DNA of 64,000 bases, from NCBI GenBank assembly GCA_033239525.1, contig BSYO01000010.1:13360042-13424041 (forward strand). The letters are read 5' to 3'. A program made the translations under genes and the position numbers. The notes beneath the pieces were generated by a model, which was not told the origin of the DNA, made no database searches, and saw nothing but the letters and a program-made list of their open reading frames with translations. Shown in pieces: positions 58,601 to 64,000 of this stretch (positions are counted from its first letter, which is position 1; the number at the start of each line of letters is the position of its first letter). Origin of the DNA: Nepenthes gracilis (taxonomy: Eukaryota > Streptophyta > Magnoliopsida > Caryophyllales > Nepenthaceae).

Positions 58601-60773
58601 GTACTGCATCCAGTCTTCGTTATTTTCCATTACAAGTATTGCTCTATGAGAAAATTCTTATTTTCTTGTTGAAGTTAGTATCACTGTTATTCTGATGGAA
58701 TCCAGCTTTTGGATTTTCAGATGCAATTTTCTATGCTTTTTCTCATTATAATGCTGGATGCTGACTGTTTCCCATGCATGTCATCACTGTATGATCTTCT
58801 CACTTTTCATTCTGTGATTCGCTTTTGTGCATGTTTGATAATTTTTCATAGTATTTATATGTGCTATAATATGCCTAGTGTTTGGAACTTATTTTCATGG
58901 ATCCCTTAACTGTTCACATCAAATGTCTGAACAACTAACAATATTTTATCTAAGTAGGAAAGCAACAGCTTGTTGACTTGAAAGTTTCAGCACCCCTCTA
59001 TGGGCTTGTTCTCATTTGATGTTATAGGTAAGATTTTAAATTAGTGAGAGAAAAGAAAACGAGAGAAAATATAATCTACTAAGCATTCAGACAATTTTCT
59101 GAAAGTATTAATTTTAATAACTTTCAATAGGAATATTGGAAAACATGCGATTCTTAATCTGTTATAAAGCTTCAAAGTGATGTTTTAAACCAACAGTGTG
59201 TATGAAATGTTTTGCATGATGAATTATTGACTCATTTGAAGAGAAAATGATCGTTGAAAAGTGGGTGTTAAGATTATTTAACCCAATGAAACTAGAACAA
59301 AAGCTTGTGCGGAGATTAGAAGTTTAATTGCTATTAATTTCGTCAACTGAGGTCGTGGCCTAAACATTCTTATTTATAAGCATAAAAGATTATGAATTCC
59401 ATTGACTACTATGTGGTGCTATTGATAAGAACATGCTACTGAAAATGATTTCCATAAAATAAAATTTCTCATGGATACATGTGTTCCTACAGAGTGTGGG
59501 TTCCCCATTCTTTGGGTTGTCCTTTTTAGTTGTTATGAAGGCTACCCTGGTCTTTTGGGCAATTCTTTCATCTTTTAATGAAGAAAACTACTGAAAATCA
59601 AAACTTAGACAATGTCTTGTATGGAAAGTTTCTTTTCCTATCAAATCATTTTTCTTTTGGAGTAAACCTTTGAATGTCTTCCGATCTCTAGGGTGATTCT
59701 CTTCGCATTTTCTTTATATGCTATTTGACTGTCTTGGTATCTTTAGGGGTAAATATTTATCTTTTTCTAATACCTGATGAAAGCCCTCACATGAGTGATT
59801 TGAGACTCCTAGTGTATGTTGACATTTTGAAAATGCCAAAATGGTTTTCAATTTTTCTCTTTTTTACCAATTCTATTGGCATTTTTTTTTTCAGTTCTAT
59901 TTTGAGCTGTTATTAGTACCAGTTTTCTATGATGAAAGATAACTTTGTCAAATTGATCATATTTTGGTGTCACTTGATATGCATGTTCGTACAAAGCTCC
60001 AAAGCAGACCCGTACTTTAATTACTTTACACTTACTGAGTTTTTTATCCTCACATGTGAACTATCATATTGCTTGGAATGTGGTAGATTTGTTGTGAAAT
60101 TTTTCCTAATACAATTGGTGTTTAAATATATATAATGAAATTGAAAATTTTGAAGTTGAGAATAATGTTGGGAAAAGAGAAAAATTAAGAATGCTTTTAA
60201 CACTTTCTTATTTGTTTTTGCTTCTCATGCATCCTTGTCAAGGTCAATGTTTAATTTCAGAGTTTGATTTTGGTTTCATGAAGTTGAATTTAACCTTTTC
60301 AAAATTTCATTTGTTTCTTCTGTTTGGGTAGATTTTACTCACTGAGATTTTGTGGGCCTTCAATCAATCAACCAGATGGCAATATGGCTTTCTCCATCTG
60401 GGATTTGATTGATATTATATACTTTTTCAGTTATTATTATGTTTGGTGTGTTTAAAGTAGTGTCTTATGATTTATCTTGTCGTTCGAAATGGGTAAAATA
60501 AAAAATTAGCCACCGGCTTTTGTGAAATAACACATTTCTTCTCAAATTTTATTTTGCAACAAATTTATCCTTGTACTTTTTTTGAAATATTCAATTTTAT
60601 TTATTTCATGTTTCTAGCCAACTTAAGTACTTTTCATCAGAAGTTTTCATAATATTAAAATTGCTAGGAAGGAAATTTTAGTTCTTTTTGTCCAATTTGG
60701 CATTTTCTTTATTCTATATGTCCTTACATTATGACAACAACAGCTTAATTTGGCAGTAAACTCAAAAGCATTG

Positions 60774-60918
60774 TCCAGTGTATGAGACTTCCCCTAATTT
60801 TGGCTCTAGGTAGGCTCAAGTACACAATGTTACTTCTATAATGTAGAAAGACTGTTTTTGTGGTTTAAACTTGTGATCTTTAGGTCACAATTGAGAAACT
60901 TTAATTTGGCCAAACGCA
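60774..60918 (-). repeat. Au-like SINE fragment (intron 7)
   Basis: Plus strand: CCAGTGTATGAGACTTCCCC, GGCTCTAGGTAGG, ACTGTTTTTGTGGTTTAAAC, TTGTGATCTTTAGGTCACAA. These are the standard Au-like blocks, in minus orientation and strongly diverged. Confidence 0.6.
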
Positions 60919-61185
60919 CAAAAATTAGTGAAATGGAAAATTTCAGGAGCATAAAGTTGTTGGGAAAAAAATTGAGAATAAATTTGCAAAATTTCAAATC
61001 TTAATGAATATATTTTTTCATTACCCTATTTAATTATGAGAAGTTTTGAATATGTAACCGAAGTTAACTAAACTTGGTAGTGTTTTAGTTGTGGGTAAAA
61101 ACATGGGGCATTTCGACCGTTAGAGTTACCTTGAAAAATTTACCCCGAGGGTGAGGGCTATAAATAAAGGGGCGATTCCGATTCT

Positions 61186-61250
61186 GTGCATGAGACTTCC
61201 ACATTATGAAGTCTAGGGAGGGTTATTGTCGTATATTAGAATCTGCATTG
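61186..61250 (-). repeat. Au-like SINE tail fragment (intron 7)
   Basis: Plus strand: TGTGCATGAGACTTCCACAT, GTCTAGGGAGGGTTATTGTC. Only the tail half is recognisable. Confidence 0.5.
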
Positions 61251-61487
61251 TCTACTTAATGTGTAGTTAATTGTATAGGATTAGATCCGTCAGCCACTGA
61301 TCTGCTGCAATATGGGTTAGGATGCAACTGTGGGAAAAGTGGATGACTTATTATCTCTTTGCCAAGCAGATACCACTTATTGACCAGTTGCTGCATTGCA
61401 AGTCGATCAGACGTTCTGTTAAGTAGCTCTTACTTGTGAGTTGGTTAGCACTTGTGTGGTCATTTTTCATTGGCGCCAAGACCCTTT

Positions 61488-61740
61488 AACCAACTAATAG
61501 AGTATTCTAGCCCATAAATAAGGGATGCAAATCAAGTTGTAAAGCATTGTCTATGAAACAAATTGGAAACTGATTGGAAATGAGTAGCCAATTTCATTGT
61601 TGCCAGGACTCCTAACCAACTAATAGAGTATTCTAGCCCATTATTAAGGAATGTAAATCAAGTTGTGAAGCATTGTGTATGAAACAAATTGCAAACGAGT
61701 AACCAAAATTCTGTTTCTATCTTCCCAAGTTGCAGGAACT
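61488..61740 (+). repeat. 126-bp direct tandem duplication (intron 7)
   Basis: CCAACTAATAGAGTATTCTA begins at 61,490 and again at 61,616. Both copies continue with AATCAAGTTGT.AAGCATTG and ATGAAACAAATTG. The context (CATAAATAAGGG, TTCATTGTTGCCAGGACTCC) suggests a decayed LTR. Confidence 0.8.
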
Positions 61741-61819
61741 CCTTGATTTGGAAGTGGTCCTCTCAATTTCCAGCCCATTTTTCTTGTAAACTAGTGGAAG
61801 AATTGCTCATTACATTACA

Positions 61820-61928
61820 ATTACCTGTGTGCAACCTTAACCCTACACCCTAGAGGCTATTTCTATGGTTTGAAGTTTGAACCAATGGCCTATGATGTAA
61901 CCTTACTGTTGCTCTAAGACTCGGCTTT
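61820..61928 (-). repeat. Au-like SINE head fragment (intron 7)
   Basis: Minus strand has a box B-like GGTTCAAACTTC and a box A-like TTAGAGCAACAG. The plus strand reads TGTGTGCAACCTTAACCC, GAGGCTATTTCTATGG and TGTTGCTCTAAGACTCGGC. Confidence 0.62.
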
Positions 61929-62148
61929 GGTAGGTGATGTGGAAGTTACTTGCCAGACTTTTGCTTGATATATGTTCAGAGAAGTAACATTTAGTAATTG
62001 AAGTATTTATGTGTATTAGGTGAACAATGGTTTGGATCAAAATCTGTGTCTTTGCCTAATCCCACATCTCTGCCGGTGACATGAATGGCAACTACCATGA
62101 CAGCAACCTCTAAACCTATGTGACAAAATATGTATTTTGGTCTGAATG

Positions 62149-62548
62149 TGATGTAGGGAGGAGGGGAAAAGTAGAGAGAAGAACAATAGAGAGGTAGAGA
62201 TAAGAACAAAGACTAGAAGGGTAGAGACAAGAAAGAGATCAAACAAAGGGGTAGAGGGGGGAAGTCACGAATAGCCAATTGCATTTGATTTCTCTAAACA
62301 TTCATTCATTCATCAATTTAAAAATTAGAATATGGGGTCTTTATAAAGAAAAATATTGGGTCTAAGATAATTTGGTAATAAATTATCTGTTACTAAAAAT
62401 AAGAAATTATAATAAAATAAAATCAAATTAGAAGGAATCATAATAAAATCAAACTAGAATCTTGTCCAATAAGTAAAACAAATAAAAGCCAATAAAATCA
62501 TAATATCTTCTAAAATCTTATGGAATATTTGATATGATGTTCGCATTA
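62149..62548 (-). repeat. 3' LTR of the chromovirus (about 400 bp)
   Basis: Plus-strand ends are TGATGTAGGG and TGTTCGCATTA, the final CA apparently mutated to TA. TTATAAAGACCCC on the minus strand (about 62,335) is the likely TATA box. The purine tract abuts it. Confidence 0.65.
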
Positions 62549-62560
62549 ATTCTCCCCGGG
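62549..62560 (-). other. Polypurine tract of the chromovirus
   Basis: CCCGGGGAGAAT on the minus strand, directly before the LTR, as is usual in this lineage. Confidence 0.65.
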
Positions 62561-62736
62561 TGGTTGGAACTCGACCTCGTTGAGTTAAACGTCAGTAATC
62601 AATGTCCCAACCACAAGCTGAGCGGTTGTGCAACCCTTCGGCGATGGTGATAAACTCATGTAAGAGGGGGCTGAAAGTTGACGGAGTGACCAATATCTCC
62701 GGAAGGAATTGGACTGGGGCATAAAAAAGTGCAATC

Positions 62737-62912
62737 CTATTGACTCTGATAGAACTCCAAAAGATCTGGATCAAACTGCTGAAGTGCCTCGCGAGAGATC
62801 CAGGCATCCTCAGACTCTGGTCGGCCAACCCAACGTACAAGGAAGCGTTGAACAATTTCATCCCTAGTAAACATAATCTGTTCATCTAAAATAGCATCAA
62901 TTTTATCATGGT
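62737..62912 (-). pseudogene. Chromodomain end of the chromovirus polyprotein
   Basis: Reads EIVQRFLVRWVGRPESEDAW and ISREALQQFDPDLLEFY before a TAG (62,737-62,739). The aromatic and acidic pattern (FLVRWVGRP...W) is that of plant chromovirus chromodomains, which direct integration to particular chromatin. A frameshift near 62,900 separates it from the integrase. Confidence 0.8.
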
Positions 62913-63470
62913 GTGCCGGGAAAGAAGGAAGTGGCGCAGGGGTGGATGGACAGCCAATAAGGGGTGCACTTGGGGGGTGGCAAAGAGATCAATAGGTGGG
63001 AAAAAGTCACCTTTATAAGCAATTAAATCTTCCACATTGAAACTATGATGAAAACCAAAATGAGATGGAATATCCACAGCATATGCATTTGATCCGATGC
63101 GTTGTAAAATTTTAAATGGACCAGCACCTTGAGCTTGCAATTTAGATGCGTGCCTAGGTAGGTGCTGCTCTGGTCTGATTCGAACCATAATATAATCTCT
63201 TACATTGAATTCAACGTATCTTTTATGTAAATCTGCGTGAAATTTGTTTGAAGCATTGCTTGTCTCTAATTGTTTATTGATCTCGATGTGTAAGTCATAA
63301 AAGTGTTGTGCAAAAGCTTCGGCCATTATGGACACACTGACATGTGGAGATATCGGGATAAGGTCTAATGGTTTTCGGGGTTTGTAATCATGCACAACTT
63401 CAAATAGACTCATACCAAGGGATCTGTTGAAAGAGCTATTATATGTTAGTTGGGTAGTGGAAATGATCAA
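62886..63470 (-). pseudogene. Chromovirus integrase C-terminal region
   Basis: A 194-codon frame with SLFEVVHDYKPRKPLDLIP, KFHADLHKRYVEFNVRDYIM, GPFKILQRIGSNAYAVDIP and FNVEDLIAYKGDF, the usual region between the integrase core and the chromodomain. A stop at 63,471-63,473 separates it from the core. Confidence 0.83.
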
Positions 63471-63473
63471 GTC

Positions 63474-63820
63474 CTAATTCCTAAGATGCTCCTGGAGTAG
63501 ACATGGTAATAAGTTACCGAAGCTCCGATTGACGACTTCAATTTGACTATCTATTTGAGGATGGTATGCAGTGAAAAATTTTAATTTGGTATCAACCGTG
63601 TGCCACAGGGTCCTCCAAAAATGGCTGGTAAAATGAACATTCCTAGCAGAAATAATAGTCTTAGGAAAACTATATAGCTTAATAATATTAGCGAAGTAAA
63701 GATGAGCAACTCGAGAAGTATCATCAGTCTTGCTACAAGGGATGAAGTGGGTCATTTTAGAAAAACGATCCATAACGACAAAAATGAAATCATGCTTCTT
63801 AGGATTACATTAAGGTAATA
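63474..63820 (-). pseudogene. Chromovirus integrase core, broken
   Basis: The frame reads FIFVVMDRFSKMTHFIPC and FWRTLWHTVDTKLKFFTAY, then SQIEVVNRSFGNLL with the catalytic glutamate. The segment that normally carries the second catalytic aspartate reads IISARNVHF, with alanine instead. Sequence to the right of about 63,820 is too decayed to follow. Confidence 0.8.
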
Positions 63821-64000
63821 ATCAGACAATCTCATTCTAGTTGGTAAAAATACAATTGCTAATGATCTCCTAAACTAGAAAAATATGTTGGGGATTATGT
63901 ACGATTAATGATTTATCTTTGCTAAGAATATTGCTAGCACTCTACACCTCCTGTCCACTTAAGTTATCAAAAAGAAAGAAGGTACTACCATTAGCTATCA

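Larger units (their letters stand above)
62149..64000 (-). mobile_element. Chromovirus (Ty3/gypsy) in antisense orientation in intron 7, 3' half
   Basis: On the minus strand the order is integrase core, integrase C-terminus, chromodomain, purine tract, 3' LTR. The remaining pol, gag and 5' LTR would lie to the right of the window. Stops, shifts and a changed catalytic residue show that it is dead. Confidence 0.85.

Overview
This is nuclear DNA from a flowering plant with large, transposon-rich intergenic regions and introns. The evidence is plant-type Ty1/copia and Ty3/gypsy LTR retrotransposons (Tat lineage and a chromovirus), a PIF/Harbinger transposase relic, plant tRNA-derived SINE fragments, a LINE relic, and one host gene with GT-AG introns. 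Nothing fixes the species.

Left part (1-10,628). Bases 1-2,994 are the 3' end of a Tat-type gypsy element (element A), with a 36-bp minisatellite, a broken antisense reading frame and a 3' LTR. It sits in the 5' leader of a decayed copia element (copia 1, 2,995-7,922). A PIF/Harbinger transposase pseudogene follows at 9,057-9,590.

Middle part (10,629-36,374) is a nested stack. An LTR-like repeat (D, flanked by ATTAT on both sides) is split by a second copia element (copia 2, 11,496-34,953, flanked by ATACA on both sides, two 394-bp LTRs). Copia 2 is itself split twice: in its leader by a complete but mutated Tat gypsy element (element B, 12,571-25,142) and in its reverse transcriptase/RNase H region by an unclassified 4.6-kb insertion (C, about 28,985-33,578). 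Element B carries gag, protease, RT, RNase H and integrase, all broken by stops and frameshifts. Its 5-kb 3' region holds what look like three antisense transcription units in tandem, each with its own TATA-like box.

Right part (about 38,100-64,000+) is a host gene on the plus strand for the TPR subunit of transcription factor TFIIIC (GTF3C3/TFIIIC102/Sfc4 family). Seven coding exons (42,123-58,600) give 429 in-frame residues, about the N-terminal half; the rest lies beyond the window. There is a 5'-UTR intron, and the introns hold LTR-like repeats, a solo LTR with a perfect heat-shock-element match, SINE fragments, a LINE relic and an antisense chromovirus.

Only the TFIIIC gene looks under selection as a host gene. 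All transposon reading frames appear dead. Coordinates of degenerate repeats are approximate where stated.
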